A stretch of DNA of 64,000 nt from Ensifer sp. IC3342 (GTDB lineage Bacteria; Pseudomonadota; Alphaproteobacteria; Rhizobiales; Rhizobiaceae). Where the stretch lies: NCBI RefSeq assembly GCF_020193655.1, contig NZ_JADYVE010000008.1, positions 62,001-126,000 on the forward strand, read 5' to 3'. This document shows positions 1 through 9,382 of the stretch, piece after piece. The number at the start of each line of letters is the position of its first letter. Within the stretch, counting starts at the first letter, position 1. Under the pieces are notes generated by a model. The model was not told where the DNA came from. It did not search any database and saw only the letters and a program-made list of their open reading frames with translations. Position numbers and translations under genes: made by a program.

Positions 1-920
1 TCCATGCCCTGCCGTTCTTCCACACCCACGGCCTCTTCGTCGCCACCAATGTCACGCTCATTGCCGGCGCCTCTATGTTCCTGCTGCCGAAGTTCGACCC
101 GGACGAGGTCCTGTCGCTGATGCCGCAGGCGACGCTTCTGATGGGGGTTCCGACCTTTTACGTGCGCCTGCTGCAGAACCCGCGCCTCGGTCGGCAAACC
201 GTCGCGAACATGCGCCTCTTCATTTCCGGTTCGGCGCCTCTGCTCGCCGAAACGCATATCGAGTTCCGGAAGCGCACCGGCCACGCCATCCTCGAGCGCT
301 ACGGCATGACCGAGACGAACATGAACACGTCCAATCCCTATGACGGAGAACGGATCGCAGGGACGGTCGGATTTCCGCTTCCCGGTGTGATGGTACGCGT
401 GACCGATCCCGCCACCGGCGCAGTGCTGCCGCCCGATGAAACCGGCATGATCGAAATCAAGGGACCGAACGTCTTCAAGGGCTACTGGCGCATGCCGGAA
501 AAGACCGCCGCGGAATTCACCGCCGATGGATTCTTCATCAGCGGTGATCTCGGCAAGATCGACAGGCAAGGCTATGTCCACATCGTCGGCCGCAGCAAGG
601 ACCTAGTGATTTCGGGCGGATACAACATCTATCCCAAGGAGGTCGAAGGCGAGATCGACCAGCTCGAAGGTGTCGCGGAAAGCGCCGTGATCGGCGTCCC
701 GCATCCCGATTTCGGCGAGGGCGTGACCGCCATCGTCGTACGCAAGCCTGATGCGGTGCTGGACGAAATAGCCATCCTTGGCGCGCTCCAGGACCGGCTC
801 GCACGCTACAAGCAGCCGAAGCGCATCATCTTCACCGAGGACCTGCCGCGCAACACGATGGGCAAGGTACAGAAGAACGTCCTGCGGCAAAAATACGCCG
901 ACCTCTACGCTGAGACGTAA
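1..920 (+). CDS. matB: Malonyl-CoA synthetase, C-terminal part (5' end outside window)
   Basis: ANL-superfamily acyl-CoA synthetase that would activate malonate to malonyl-CoA with ATP and CoA in the cytoplasm. The reading frame is open from the first base, so only about the last 306 codons are seen; the family is about 500 residues. Visible motifs in order: HALPFFHTHGLF near the window edge, typical of MatB; the adenylation-core motif RYGMTET; the hinge region SGDLGKIDRQGY followed by GRSKDLVISGGYNIYP; and the C-terminal catalytic-lysine motif PRNTMGKVQK. It lies 96 bp upstream of a MatC-type malonate carrier on the same strand, which supports a malonate utilisation operon. Assignment to MatB rather than a general acyl-CoA ligase rests on the HTHGLF region and the neighbour. 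Confidence 0.9.
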   Translation, partial: HALPFFHTHGLFVATNVTLIAGASMFLLPKFDPDEVLSLMPQATLLMGVPTFYVRLLQNPRLGRQTVANMRLFISGSAPLLAETHIEFRKRTGHAILERYGMTETNMNTSNPYDGERIAGTVGFPLPGVMVRVTDPATGAVLPPDETGMIEIKGPNVFKGYWRMPEKTAAEFTADGFFISGDLGKIDRQGYVHIVGRSKDLVISGGYNIYPKEVEGEIDQLEGVAESAVIGVPHPDFGEGVTAIVVRKPDAVLDEIAILGALQDRLARYKQPKRIIFTEDLPRNTMGKVQKNVLRQKYADLYAET

Positions 921-924
921 CGCG

Positions 925-956
925 TCCGCGCGCCCTCTGGGAGGACGGCGCGCGGA
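925..956 (+). other. Intercistronic hairpin between matB and matC
   Basis: Perfect 10-bp stem (TCCGCGCGCC at 925-934 with GGCGCGCGGA at 947-956) and a 12-nt loop. No T tract follows, so it is more likely an mRNA-stability or processing element than a terminator. Confidence 0.45.
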
Positions 957-1016
957 TATCTTCAATTCTTGAAAACTTGAGCTCCCGGCGCTGGAGGCGC
1001 CGGAGGGAGGGGAATC

Positions 1017-2363
1017 ATGGGTATCGAAATCCTATCCATACTGCTGCTGATCGCCATGTTCGTCATCGCGACGGTCCAGCCGATCAATATGGGTGCGCTG
1101 GCATTCGGCTGCACGTTCCTGCTTGGATCGCTGATTATCGGCATGAAGGCCAACGACATTTTCGCGGGCTTCCCGAGCGACCTGTTCCTGACGCTGGTCG
1201 CGGTCACATATCTCTTCGCCATCGCGCAGATCAACGGCACCATCGACTGGCTCGTCGAATGCGCCGTGCGGCTGGTGCGCGGGCATGTCGCCTGGATTCC
1301 CTGGGTCATGTTCGTCGTTGCCGCCGTTATTACCGGCTTCGGCGCGCTCGGTCCGGCGGCCGTGGCGATCCTCGCCCCGGTCGCCCTGAGCTTTGCCGTG
1401 CAGTACCGCATCCACCCGGTAATGATGGGGCTGATGGTCATCCACGGCGCGCAGGCCGGCGGCTTTTCGCCAATCAGTGTCTATGGCGGCATCACCAACC
1501 AGATCGTCGCCAAGGCCGGACTGCCCTTCGCGCCGACGTCACTTTTCCTCTCCAGTTTCTTCTTCAACCTAGCGAATGCCGCGCTCGTCTTCTTCGTCTT
1601 CGGCGGGGCGCGGGTCATGAAGCAGAAACCGGTTGTCAGCGGCCCTTTGCCTGAACTCCACCCCGAGGGCGTGTCGGAGTCGATCAGAGGTCATGGCGGC
1701 ACGCCTGCCAAGGCGATCAGGGAACACGCCTACGGTACGGCGGCAGACACTCTTCAGACATTGCGCCTGACCCCGGAAAAGATCTTCACCTTGATCGGCC
1801 TCACGGCGCTCGGCATCGGCGCACTGGTCTTCAAGTTCAATGTCGGCCTGGTCGCGATCACCGTTGCCGTTGCGCTCGCCCTCCTCTCGCCGAAAACCCA
1901 AAAGGCGGCGATCGACAAGGTAAGCTGGTCGACCGTGCTTTTGATTGCCGGCATCATCACCTACGTCGGCGTAATGGAGAAGGCGGGGACCGTAGACTAT
2001 GTCGCCAACGGGATCTCCAGCCTCGGCATGCCGCTCTTGGTGGCGCTGTTGCTTTGCTTCACGGGCGCTATCGTTTCGGCCTTCGCCTCCTCGACGGCGC
2101 TGCTCGGCGCCATCATCCCCCTGGCGGTGCCGTTCCTCCTGCAAGGCCACATCAGCGCCATCGGCGTCGTGGCGGCGATCGCCATATCGACGACCATCGT
2201 CGATACCAGCCCGTTTTCGACCAATGGCGCGCTCGTCGTCGCCAATGCTCCGGATGACAAGCGCGAACACGTGCTGCGCCAACTGCTGGTCTACAGCATG
2301 CTCATTGCCATCATCGGGCCCGTCGTTGCCTGGCTGGTCTTCGTCGTGCCTGGCCTGGTCTGA
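1017..2363 (+). CDS. matC: Malonate/dicarboxylate carrier MatC
   Basis: Integral inner-membrane carrier of 448 residues, with hydrophobic segments across the whole length and a polar loop around residues 200-250. The N-terminal half (MGIEILSILLLIAMFVIATV onward) matches the MatC dicarboxylate-carrier N-terminal domain, part of the SLC13/DASS-like superfamily. The motif GGITNQIVAKAGLP and the later SPFSTNGALVVANAP are typical substrate-site loops of this group. The ATG follows a strong GGAGGGAGGGG tract. Sitting directly behind matB, it probably imports malonate for conversion to malonyl-CoA. The controlling GntR regulator (MatR in other rhizobia) would lie upstream of the window. Confidence 0.9.
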   Translation: MGIEILSILLLIAMFVIATVQPINMGALAFGCTFLLGSLIIGMKANDIFAGFPSDLFLTLVAVTYLFAIAQINGTIDWLVECAVRLVRGHVAWIPWVMFVVAAVITGFGALGPAAVAILAPVALSFAVQYRIHPVMMGLMVIHGAQAGGFSPISVYGGITNQIVAKAGLPFAPTSLFLSSFFFNLANAALVFFVFGGARVMKQKPVVSGPLPELHPEGVSESIRGHGGTPAKAIREHAYGTAADTLQTLRLTPEKIFTLIGLTALGIGALVFKFNVGLVAITVAVALALLSPKTQKAAIDKVSWSTVLLIAGIITYVGVMEKAGTVDYVANGISSLGMPLLVALLLCFTGAIVSAFASSTALLGAIIPLAVPFLLQGHISAIGVVAAIAISTTIVDTSPFSTNGALVVANAPDDKREHVLRQLLVYSMLIAIIGPVVAWLVFVVPGLV

Positions 2364-2535
2364 CGGCGGACCAACATGTCGCCGCTTCGGCGTTAAACAC
2401 CGACTGCAACGATTGTCGATGAGCCTGCCGGCGCCCGCCCTGTCGAGCGTCCGGAAGGCTCATCTGCTCTTCGATTACGATCCGCAGGTACCTCCATTCA
2501 GATCAAGCGTAATCCTTCTCCTCAGAGATAGATCT

Positions 2536-3684
2536 TCATTGCCCCCGTTTGTTTGCGCTCGACCACGACAAGGAAAGCCGCCCACCCGGCTCCTGTCGCA
2601 CACCAGTCCCAAACCGCTGGCTGTTCCGGTCGAGCGCTGCTGCGAGCCATTCAATGTCCTCTGTGGATGGATAAGCGAGACTGAAGCGATGTGCCTGGAG
2701 CGGGGCGATTTCAAGCGCCGTGAGCTCGCCATTCGCCGGGTTGACATTGGCGAAATACATCAGACGCAGGTCGCTCCGAAACTCCTCGTACCCCGCAATG
2801 CCTTCATAGTCATTCAGGAAATCACCGCAGCCATAGAGGATCAGGCGGTTGCGATAGACTTCGATCGCCTTGGCGTGGTGCGATGAGTGTCCGTGCACGA
2901 TCGACACGTCGGCATCGTCTATAAGCGCATGCGCAAATTGCCGCTGAGCAGCAGGTATGTCATTTCCCCAATTGGCGCCCCAATGAATCGATGCGACCAC
3001 CATATCCCCTGGCCGCTTCATATTCACGATTTGGTCAGCGACACGGCTGACACTGGACGGGGTAAGATCCGGGAGAAAATTCACGCCTGCTTTGTTCCCT
3101 GCCGCGGCCCAGCCTCGTGGTGTCCCGGCCGTCGGCGCCGCAAGCGCAAACACAAGCACGCGTCCTTTTTTACCGATCTCGAGGACGGCCGGCGCACTCG
3201 CTTCGGCCAGGTCGCATCCGGCGCCGGCCGTCCTGATTTTCAAGCGCGCTAGCACTGCCAAAGTGTCGTGTAAGCCCGCAGGTCCCCAATCAAGGACGTG
3301 GTTATTGGCAAGGACACAGCAGTCCACGCCGGCAGCGACAAGGCAGGAAGCGTTTTCGGGGCTCATCCTGTAGTTGATGCCCTTCAGGACGTAATCGTTG
3401 CTGCGGGTTATGGCCGTTTCGAGATTGACGATGCGAACATCAGGGCTCGCACGATCAAGTTCATCCAGTGCCACCCCCCAGATATAGGTTGGAGCCGCCG
3501 CCCGCGGAATCGGCCCGTTCGCTTGCTCGGCAAGACGAACGTAGTCACGGGCTGATTGACAGTAGCCTTCATGCAGCGTCGGATCGCTCGGAACGGGCAG
3601 CACCTGATCGATGCCCCGTCCGGTCATGACGTCACCGCAAAGGAAGAGCTGCATATGCAGATCGTTCTGGAGCGACTGTCCCAT
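2536..3684 (-). CDS. CapA/PgsA-like metallophosphatase-fold protein
   Basis: About 382 residues of the CapA (PGA_cap) family, related to poly-gamma-glutamate capsule protein PgsA. Visible signatures are the N-terminal LFLCGDVMTGRGID, the central NLETAIT and LANNHVLDWG, and the C-terminal VHGHSSHHAKAIEV, which carry the Asp, Asn and His positions expected of the calcineurin-like fold. No signal peptide is evident from the chosen start. The frame stays open 28 codons further upstream, but that part reads through a RIME repeat (LHIFLKSAAILGKYAV), so the first ATG after the repeat was preferred. No capsule biosynthesis genes (capB/capC) are adjacent, so the substrate is unknown. It is followed by a roughly 170-bp gap before the convergent matC end. 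Confidence 0.8.
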   Translation of the reverse strand: MGQSLQNDLHMQLFLCGDVMTGRGIDQVLPVPSDPTLHEGYCQSARDYVRLAEQANGPIPRAAAPTYIWGVALDELDRASPDVRIVNLETAITRSNDYVLKGINYRMSPENASCLVAAGVDCCVLANNHVLDWGPAGLHDTLAVLARLKIRTAGAGCDLAEASAPAVLEIGKKGRVLVFALAAPTAGTPRGWAAAGNKAGVNFLPDLTPSSVSRVADQIVNMKRPGDMVVASIHWGANWGNDIPAAQRQFAHALIDDADVSIVHGHSSHHAKAIEVYRNRLILYGCGDFLNDYEGIAGYEEFRSDLRLMYFANVNPANGELTALEIAPLQAHRFSLAYPSTEDIEWLAAALDRNSQRFGTGVRQEPGGRLSLSWSSANKRGQ

Positions 3685-3719
3685 CAGATGCCCCGAGCTT
3701 TTGCCGCTATTCGCGCTTA

Positions 3720-3815
3720 CTGCATATTTTCCTAAAATCGCAGCCGATTTAAGGAAAATATGCAACAATTCAAAGTGCTACAGCGGCCTTTGGGCGTCCT
3801 ATGAGACGCGCGTCT
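3720..3815 (-). repeat. RIME-type double palindrome, copy 1
   Basis: Contains both arms of the recurring element: CCTAAAATCGCAGCCGATTT (imperfect palindrome) flanked by TGCATA/TATGCA, then CAAAGTGCTACAGCG and GACGCGCGTCT. It is in reverse orientation relative to the 8125 copy and lies exactly between two minus-strand genes. Confidence 0.8.
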
Positions 3816-4896
3816 AAGCTATTGCCGCAACGATTTTGCAGCCTATCGCGCTACCCGTCCTCGGGCATGTGTTCGTCGATAAGGCAGCCAGCGATGCTGC
3901 CCCCGGCAACCGCAACGCGCGCTCGTCGGCTTCGTAGTCGAAATGATCGACGGGGTATGCTGCAAGCTGCGGCAAGCGCTCTCGCCAATTGTCGTTTCCA
4001 ACATGCTGGACGAGCCACCTGACAGCAGGTTCGACGGACTGTCCGTAGGTGGCTTCTGCGCTGGCCGCACCCATGACTATCATGGGTAGGGGGACCGACC
4101 ACGGCGTTGCCCCAAGCTTCGGCGGATAGGCCGCCGCGTCAGGCAAACCGATGAGCTCAGCCCGCACATCCATGATGTCCATGATCGCACGGCCGATCTG
4201 GGCGACAGTTGGGCTATCCGCGTCGGAAACGTTAGCGATCGCCGGCAGGTCTCCCGCCACTGCTCGACCTACCGCGTCGGCGATCGCCGCAACGGATGTG
4301 GTCTGGAATTGGCTTCGTCCCCTATAGGCCAAGGGGATCGCAGCCCTCCCATCGAGCAGCCTTTTCACCAACCACCACTCCCGCGCATGTTTGCTTTCGG
4401 GTCCGTGGATGGCGCAGGGACGCAGAATCGTCACTGGACACGCCGCGCGGCTTAGAAGCGTGCTTTCCATCGCGACCTTCCGCGTCGAGTAGGTCTCGGG
4501 CCCGGGTGCAACCGTCGGACTCTTCTCGCTCAACGGCACGGAGAAAGCAGGAAATCCGCGGCCGGATGCCTCATCCAGCGTTCGCCCCTCATCATCGCGA
4601 TAAACGCTCGCGCTTGAGATCGCCACAATGCGTCCCGCCGCGCGTCCCGCCTGAGCAAGACATTCGGCATGGGCCGCATCGAAAGCCACGCAGGACATCA
4701 GGAGGTCGGTATCGGAGCCCACCACGGCGAATAATTTCTCAGCGTCGCGTGCATCGGCTTCGATGTGGCGACAGTCATCCGGCAGAGCTGCGGCGTGGCG
4801 GCTTACGACGGTCACCTCCCAAGCTTCGCCAACCAGCCGACGCGCCGTTGCGAGGCCGACCTGTCCGGTTCCTCCAACAATTACGGCTCGGGGCAT
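3814..4896 (-). CDS. NAD-dependent epimerase/dehydratase-like protein (atypical SDR)
   Basis: A 360-residue Rossmann protein. The N-terminus MPRAVIVGGTGQVGLATARR carries GGTGxVG for NAD(P) binding. Around residues 95-145 are ISSASVYRDDEG and YSTRKVAME, which supply the Ser and YxxxK of extended or atypical SDRs. Residues 150-220 (TILRPCAIHGP, then the TTSVAAIADAV region) look like the sugar-epimerase-type substrate domain. The extreme C-terminus reads into the neighbouring RIME copy, so the last few residues may not be ancestral. Substrate and pathway cannot be read from the sequence. It is followed upstream by a 215-bp gap and is probably transcribed alone. Confidence 0.7.
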   Translation of the reverse strand: MPRAVIVGGTGQVGLATARRLVGEAWEVTVVSRHAAALPDDCRHIEADARDAEKLFAVVGSDTDLLMSCVAFDAAHAECLAQAGRAAGRIVAISSASVYRDDEGRTLDEASGRGFPAFSVPLSEKSPTVAPGPETYSTRKVAMESTLLSRAACPVTILRPCAIHGPESKHAREWWLVKRLLDGRAAIPLAYRGRSQFQTTSVAAIADAVGRAVAGDLPAIANVSDADSPTVAQIGRAIMDIMDVRAELIGLPDAAAYPPKLGATPWSVPLPMIVMGAASAEATYGQSVEPAVRWLVQHVGNDNWRERLPQLAAYPVDHFDYEADERALRLPGAASLAALSTNTCPRTGSAIGCKIVAAIA

Positions 4897-5111
4897 CGCT
4901 AAACTCCTTCGACAATCTCAATCATCGCATCGCATCGTTACGCAAAACGGTCGGATTGTCCGCAAGTGTCGCGAGCGCAGAGTACCGCCGTGGAGACCCA
5001 TGGCGGTACTCGCTTTGTCAGGAGAACTCGAAATCCGGCGCCGACAATGCGCGATCGAGCCAAGATTCCGCCGCGGCCGCCGATGAGACAGCGAGCATGT
5101 CCCGTTCACAC

Positions 5112-5885
5112 TCAGAAGCTGTTGCGCTCGTGATAGGTGCGCAGGAAGGACTGAATGCGCGCGTCTTCGGGATGGTGCAGGATGCGGTCGGGGCTGTCCA
5201 CGCCGACCAATTCACCTTTCTCCATGAAGACGACCTGATCGGCGACATGGGCGGCGAAGCCCATTTCATGCGTGACCACGACCATGGTCATCCCCTCGCC
5301 GGCGAGCGTTTTCATCACGTTCAGCACCTCGCCCACCAGCTCTGGGTCCAGCGCAGAGGTCGGCTCGTCGAACAGCATCAGCTTGGGTTCCATGGCGATC
5401 GCCCGGGCAATCGCAACGCGCTGCTGCTGACCACCGGAAAGCCGCGAGGGGTGGTTTGCCATCTTGTCCGCCAACCCAACCTTGGCCAGCGCTTCGGCGG
5501 CACGGCCCTCCGCCTCAGATTTCGACATGCCGCGCACGCGGATCAACCCCTCGGCGACATTCTCCTTGGCAGTCATGTGCGGCCAGAGGTTGAACTGCTG
5601 GAACACCATGCCGATCGAGCGGCGCATCTCGCGCAGCTTGCGGCCCGACATCTTCTTACCCGGCGCGTCATAGCCGATCAGCTGACCGTCGATGCGAACT
5701 TCGCCGGAATCATATTCCTCGAGGAAATTTATGCACCGCAGGAGGGTCGATTTTCCCGAGCCTGATGGTCCGATCAGGCAGGTGACTTTGCCCGGCGGGA
5801 TCGACAGGTCGACATCCTTCAACGCATGAAAGCTGCCGAAGTGTTTGTTGACCTTGCGGATCTCGACAGATGACGCAGCAGGCAT
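5112..5885 (-). CDS. Polar amino-acid ABC transporter, ATP-binding protein
   Basis: 257-residue ATPase of the GlnQ/HisP type. It shows Walker [10 protein letters not shown]-loop [12 protein letters not shown], signature [14 protein letters not shown], Walker [14 protein letters not shown] and the H-loop [10 protein letters not shown]. The frame is open further upstream inside the preceding permease gene, but the ATG at 5885 lies 1 bp after that gene's stop and has AAAGGA eight bases ahead, so it was chosen. It is the last gene of the minus-strand set SBP-permease-permease-ATPase and energises uptake at the inner membrane. Confidence 0.93.
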   Translation of the reverse strand: MPAASSVEIRKVNKHFGSFHALKDVDLSIPPGKVTCLIGPSGSGKSTLLRCINFLEEYDSGEVRIDGQLIGYDAPGKKMSGRKLREMRRSIGMVFQQFNLWPHMTAKENVAEGLIRVRGMSKSEAEGRAAEALAKVGLADKMANHPSRLSGGQQQRVAIARAIAMEPKLMLFDEPTSALDPELVGEVLNVMKTLAGEGMTMVVVTHEMGFAAHVADQVVFMEKGELVGVDSPDRILHHPEDARIQSFLRTYHERNSF

Positions 5886-5886
5886 C

Positions 5887-6549
5887 TTACGTCCTTTCGA
5901 CCAGATGTTTCGTGATGCGCGCTTCCAATCTGTGGCCGACACGCGAGATCGCCTCTACCAAGCCCCAGAAGAACAGCGCCAATACCAGGTTAGCCTCCAG
6001 GTAGCGGAAGGTTTCGGTGGACATGCGCTGCACCTGATACAGCAGTTCGGGAACGGTTATGATGGACAGAATTACCGTTTCCTTGGTGAGGATGATCGAG
6101 AAGTTCACCAGCGCCGGCAGCGCGGAGACCAGGCCCAGAGGCAAAAGAATACGGCGCACGATATTGAGTTCGGACATGCCGATCGCACGGGCCGCTTCGA
6201 TCTGGCCATGCGGCACGGCGCGGAAGCCCGAGCGGAATATCTCGGCGAAATAGGGACTGCCATAGATCGTCAATCCCAGCAGGCCCGCGGGTAGCGCATC
6301 AAGGCGCAGACCGACGAGCGGGCCGCCGTAATAGAGAACGAACAGCTGCACGAGGAATGGCGTGCCGCGGATCACTTCGATATAGGCCTGGACGATCCAC
6401 GTGACCCAGCGCGGCGCATAGCGCTGAATGAGCGCGATGACGAGGCCAAGCGCCATGCCGAAGACAGTGCCAAGGGCCCAGCAGAGTATGGTATTGCCGA
6501 AGCCCTTCAGCAGCGAGGGGCCGTATTGCTGCAGGATGCTCCATTCCAT
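5887..6549 (-). CDS. Polar amino-acid ABC transporter permease (second subunit)
   Basis: 220-residue HisMQ-family permease. Hydrophobic segments are spread over the protein, with the conserved coupling-loop region around [21 protein letters not shown], which contacts the ATPase. [15 protein letters not shown] is the usual TM signature of polar amino-acid permeases. The ATG overlaps the stop of the upstream permease by one base (TGATG), which indicates translational coupling. Together with the 6549-7196 product it forms the heterodimeric channel of the importer. Confidence 0.92.
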   Translation of the reverse strand: MEWSILQQYGPSLLKGFGNTILCWALGTVFGMALGLVIALIQRYAPRWVTWIVQAYIEVIRGTPFLVQLFVLYYGGPLVGLRLDALPAGLLGLTIYGSPYFAEIFRSGFRAVPHGQIEAARAIGMSELNIVRRILLPLGLVSALPALVNFSIILTKETVILSIITVPELLYQVQRMSTETFRYLEANLVLALFFWGLVEAISRVGHRLEARITKHLVERT

Positions 6550-7196
6550 CAGACGGCCGTCCTGTGTTCGAGGTAACGTCCCAGCGCCGCCAAGCACAGG
6601 TTGATCAGCAGATAGATGCAAGCCGCCGCGATATAGACCTCAAGCGGACGAAAGGTGGTGGCAGCCTGCGCCTGGCTGGCGCGAGTGATTTCGAGAATGC
6701 CGACGACCGACACCAGCGAAGACGCCTTCACGAGCAAGATAAGTTCGTTGATCAACGCCGGCAGCGACAGCGTCACGGCCTGCGGAAGGATCACCCGGGT
6801 CCACACGTCGCGGGGATTCATGCCGATCGCGACCGCGGCCTCGGTCTGTCCTTTCGGCAGCGCTGCGATCGCGCCGCGCCAGATTTCCGAGATATAGGCG
6901 CTGGCGCAGATGCCGACGGTCACGACGGCGGCGACCGTCGGAGGCACGTCCAGGCCGATGACCGGCAAGGTGTAGTAGAACACCAGCAGTTGCACCAGCA
7001 GCGGCACCCCGCGCAGGAAACTGACCCAGATGGCGGCAAAGCGGCGCAGTGGCAGGTAAGGTGACAGGCGCGCGGCGCAGACCAGCGTACCAATCACCAG
7101 ACCCAGCCCGATGCCCAGAACGGAGATCAGCAGCGTGTATCGCGCCGCCCAGAACAGCGGCCCGAAGCTTTCAAAGAAAACCGCGAAGGAAAACAT
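6549..7196 (-). CDS. Polar amino-acid ABC transporter permease (first subunit)
   Basis: 215-residue HisMQ-family permease. It shows RGVPLLVQLLVFYYTLP and the EAA-type coupling loop IWRGAIAALPKGQTEAAVAIG. It lies 56 bp downstream of the substrate-binding protein gene, across an intercistronic hairpin, and overlaps the second permease gene by one base. The first 60 residues carry two predicted membrane helices, so it has no separate signal peptide. Confidence 0.92.
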   Translation of the reverse strand: MFSFAVFFESFGPLFWAARYTLLISVLGIGLGLVIGTLVCAARLSPYLPLRRFAAIWVSFLRGVPLLVQLLVFYYTLPVIGLDVPPTVAAVVTVGICASAYISEIWRGAIAALPKGQTEAAVAIGMNPRDVWTRVILPQAVTLSLPALINELILLVKASSLVSVVGILEITRASQAQAATTFRPLEVYIAAACIYLLINLCLAALGRYLEHRTAV

Positions 7197-7222
7197 GCGC
7201 CCTCACCTTGCTACAAAAGGAA

Positions 7223-7243
7223 GGGCGGAGGCGGCCTCCGCCC
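7223..7243 (-). other. Hairpin between SBP and permease genes
   Basis: GGGCGGAGG and CCTCCGCCC form a perfect 9-bp stem with a 3-nt loop. Its place directly after the binding-protein gene is the usual position of a stem-loop that raises the SBP transcript level over the membrane genes. Confidence 0.5.
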
Positions 7244-7252
7244 GCAAGCAAC

Positions 7253-8071
7253 TTAATTCGCCGGGACTTCGCGGGGCAATTCGGTATAGGTGCCGAGCCA
7301 CTTTTCCTGGATGGCCTTGACGCGACCGTCAGCGGTCATCTTCGTCAGCGCGTCGTTGATGGCCTTCGCAAAGCTTTCGCTGTCGGCGTCCTTGCGCAGC
7401 ACCCAGGCAAAATACTTCGGCTCACCGAACTGGGCGGGCGTGAAGAGGGCAAAGGTCTCGGCGCGGTTCTTCACCAGATAGGTGAGGTTCGGCAGCGAGC
7501 CAGCGACGGCATCCAGGCGGCCGGCAGCCAGGTCGGCATAAGCCTCATCCGTGGTGCCGTATTCCTTGATGGTCACATCTCCCAGCTTCTGGCCGTAGGC
7601 CTCAAGCTGCTTGAATTGCGCGGTGCCCTGCTGGACGCCAACGGTCTTGCTCTTGATGTCTTCGGGTTTGGTAAGTTCGCTGTTGCTCGCAGACTTGACC
7701 AGCGAGACGGTCGCATCAGCGATCGGCAAGGTGAAGGTGTAGCGCTGGAGGCGCTCCGGCGTGATGGTGACCGGTGCAATCACGATGTCGAACTTCTTGA
7801 CCTCAAGGCCCGGCAGTTCGGCGGTCCAGGGAATGTCCTGATATACCGGCTCGACACCGATTTCCTTGGCAACCTCATCGAACAGGTCCTTGGTCATGCC
7901 TTCATAGGTGCCGTTGTTCAGCATGTCGAAGGGCGCGTAGTGCATGTCGGTCGCGGTGACGATCTTGCCAGCGGCCTTGATGTCCGCAAGCTGGTCGGCC
8001 TCGGCGGCGCTCGCGAGGCCAAGTGCGGCCAAACCGAGAAGTGCGCCTTTGATGGTCCTGTGAATGCTCAT
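7253..8071 (-). CDS. Polar amino-acid ABC transporter, periplasmic substrate-binding protein
   Basis: 272-residue SBP of family 3. Residues 1-25 (MSIHRTIKGALLGLAALGLA then SAAEA) form a Sec signal peptide. The mature part begins DQLADIKAAGKIVTATDMHYAPFDM, and the domain signatures DIVIAPVTITPERLQRYTFT and GVQQGTAQFKQLEAYG are typical of the lysine/arginine/ornithine and glutamine binders. It is the first gene of the importer set. The ligand cannot be assigned from sequence; the upstream acyl-CoA enzymes may point to a carboxylated amino compound. A RIME copy separates it from the acyl-CoA dehydrogenase pseudogene, so common transcription across that gap is uncertain. Confidence 0.92.
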   Translation of the reverse strand: MSIHRTIKGALLGLAALGLASAAEADQLADIKAAGKIVTATDMHYAPFDMLNNGTYEGMTKDLFDEVAKEIGVEPVYQDIPWTAELPGLEVKKFDIVIAPVTITPERLQRYTFTLPIADATVSLVKSASNSELTKPEDIKSKTVGVQQGTAQFKQLEAYGQKLGDVTIKEYGTTDEAYADLAAGRLDAVAGSLPNLTYLVKNRAETFALFTPAQFGEPKYFAWVLRKDADSESFAKAINDALTKMTADGRVKAIQEKWLGTYTELPREVPAN

Positions 8072-8124
8072 TGCAGTTGCTCCTTGTTGCGTATTGCGCT
8101 TTGGATTGCCTACGGTTCCGCCCC

Positions 8125-8225
8125 ACAGCGCCGCGCGTCTTATCAGACGTGTAAGGGACGATGTAGCACTTTGAATTGCTGCATGTTTTTATCCCTAAAT
8201 CGGCTACGATTAAGGAAACATGCAG
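8125..8225 (+). repeat. RIME-type double palindrome, copy 2 (near full length)
   Basis: CAGCGCCGCGCGTCT...AGACGTGT forms the first palindrome. GTAGCACTTTGAATTGCTGC links it to the second, GCATGTTTTTATCCCTAAATCG...CGATTAAGGAAACATGC. This copy serves as the reference for the others in the window. Confidence 0.85.
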
Positions 8226-8228
8226 GGT

Positions 8229-9382
8229 TCAGTTCAGCATCTGGCCGGATATGATGATGCGTTGAATTTCACTCGACCCTTCGTAGATTCGCATAATTCG
8301 CAAATCGCGGTTGATTCGTTCGATCGGGAAATCACGAGTATATCCATAGCCGCCGTGCAGTTGCAGCGCGCAATCCGCGATGCGGCCGGCAGCCTCGGAT
8401 GCGTGCAGCTTAGCCATGGAGGCTGCGAGAGAGAAGCGCCCCCCGCTTGCGTGTGCGAGGTCCCGTTGCCGCGCTGCGTCCTGCGCGACGAGCAATGCCG
8501 AACGATAGGCCAATCCCATATCCGCGATCATCCAGCGTATGCCCTGCCGGTCACTCAACGGCTGGCCGCCGATGATGCGGTCCTTTGCATAGGCGATGGC
8601 AGCTTTCATCGCTGTCTCGGCCATTCCGAGGCATTGTGCGGCGACTTCGATCCGGCCATTGTCCAGCACCTGCATGGCCGTGCGGAAGCCGTTGCCCTCT
8701 TCGCCCAGCAGCGCATCCGCGGGCAGATGGCAGTCGATGTTCAGCGTGAAGACATGACCGCCCTTGAGCCCCATGGTCTTTTCCGGCGGGCCGGCATCAA
8801 GGCCTGGCGTGCTCTTGGGCAGAATGAAGGCCGAAATGCCGCGATGTCGCTTCTCCGGTCGGTCACAGCGTAGAGCACAATGAAATCCGCCACACCGGCA
8901 TTCGAGATGAAGCATTTCGTACCCTTGACATGCCAACCGGTGTCGGTGCGGCGTGCGCGGGTTTTCATGTCGGCGGGATCTGATCCTGCGGTGGGTTCGG
9001 TCAGGCCGAATGCTCCCAAAGCTTCGCCCGTCGCGGCCCTGGTCAGCCATTCCTGTTTCTGCGTCTCCGTTCCGCCAATGAGGATCGAGTCGGTCGCCAG
9101 ATAGTGTGCCGTCAGCGCCGAGGCCGTGGAACCGCAGGCCCCAGCGACGATCGCCACTGCCCTCAGCAGCGCCGGGGCAGATATGCCGCTGCCGCCATAG
9201 GCTTCGGGCAAATTCGCGCCCAGCATCCCGGCTTCGGCCAATGTCGCCAGTTGGTCGTGAACGAAGGCCGAGGTTTCGTCGGTTTCGGCCGCCTTTGGGG
9301 CGATGCGCTCCGCGCAGATGCGGGTGAGCACGTCGCAGAACAGCCGCTCTTCTTCGGCCAGCATGTACCATTCGTCAGTCAT
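8229..9382 (-). pseudogene. Acyl-CoA dehydrogenase, interrupted by a single-base frameshift
   Basis: Flavin-dependent acyl-CoA dehydrogenase, about 384 codons in total. The N-terminal part (MTDEWYMLAEEERLFCDVLT through FGLTEPTAGSDPADMKTRAR and ISNAGVADFIVLYAVTDR) is in one frame. The rest (PEKRHRGISAFILPKSTPG through LQLHGGYGYTRDFPIERINR and RIYEGSSEIQRIIISGQML) is in another. The switch lies near 8855-8862: family proteins read VTDPEKRHRG there, and restoring one G on the plus strand (C on the coding strand) would rejoin the frames. The catalytic base region and FAD motifs are otherwise intact, which suggests a recent mutation or a base-calling error. The start overlaps the CoA-transferase stop by 4 bp. 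Confidence 0.8.

Noticed and set aside
4296-5765. 489-codon open frame on the plus strand
   Set aside because: Antisense to the SDR-like gene and the ABC ATPase, with no ribosome site and no protein-like composition.
7049-8254. 401-codon open frame on the plus strand
   Set aside because: Antisense to the amino-acid SBP and permease genes. The SBP on the other strand has a full signal peptide and family signatures.
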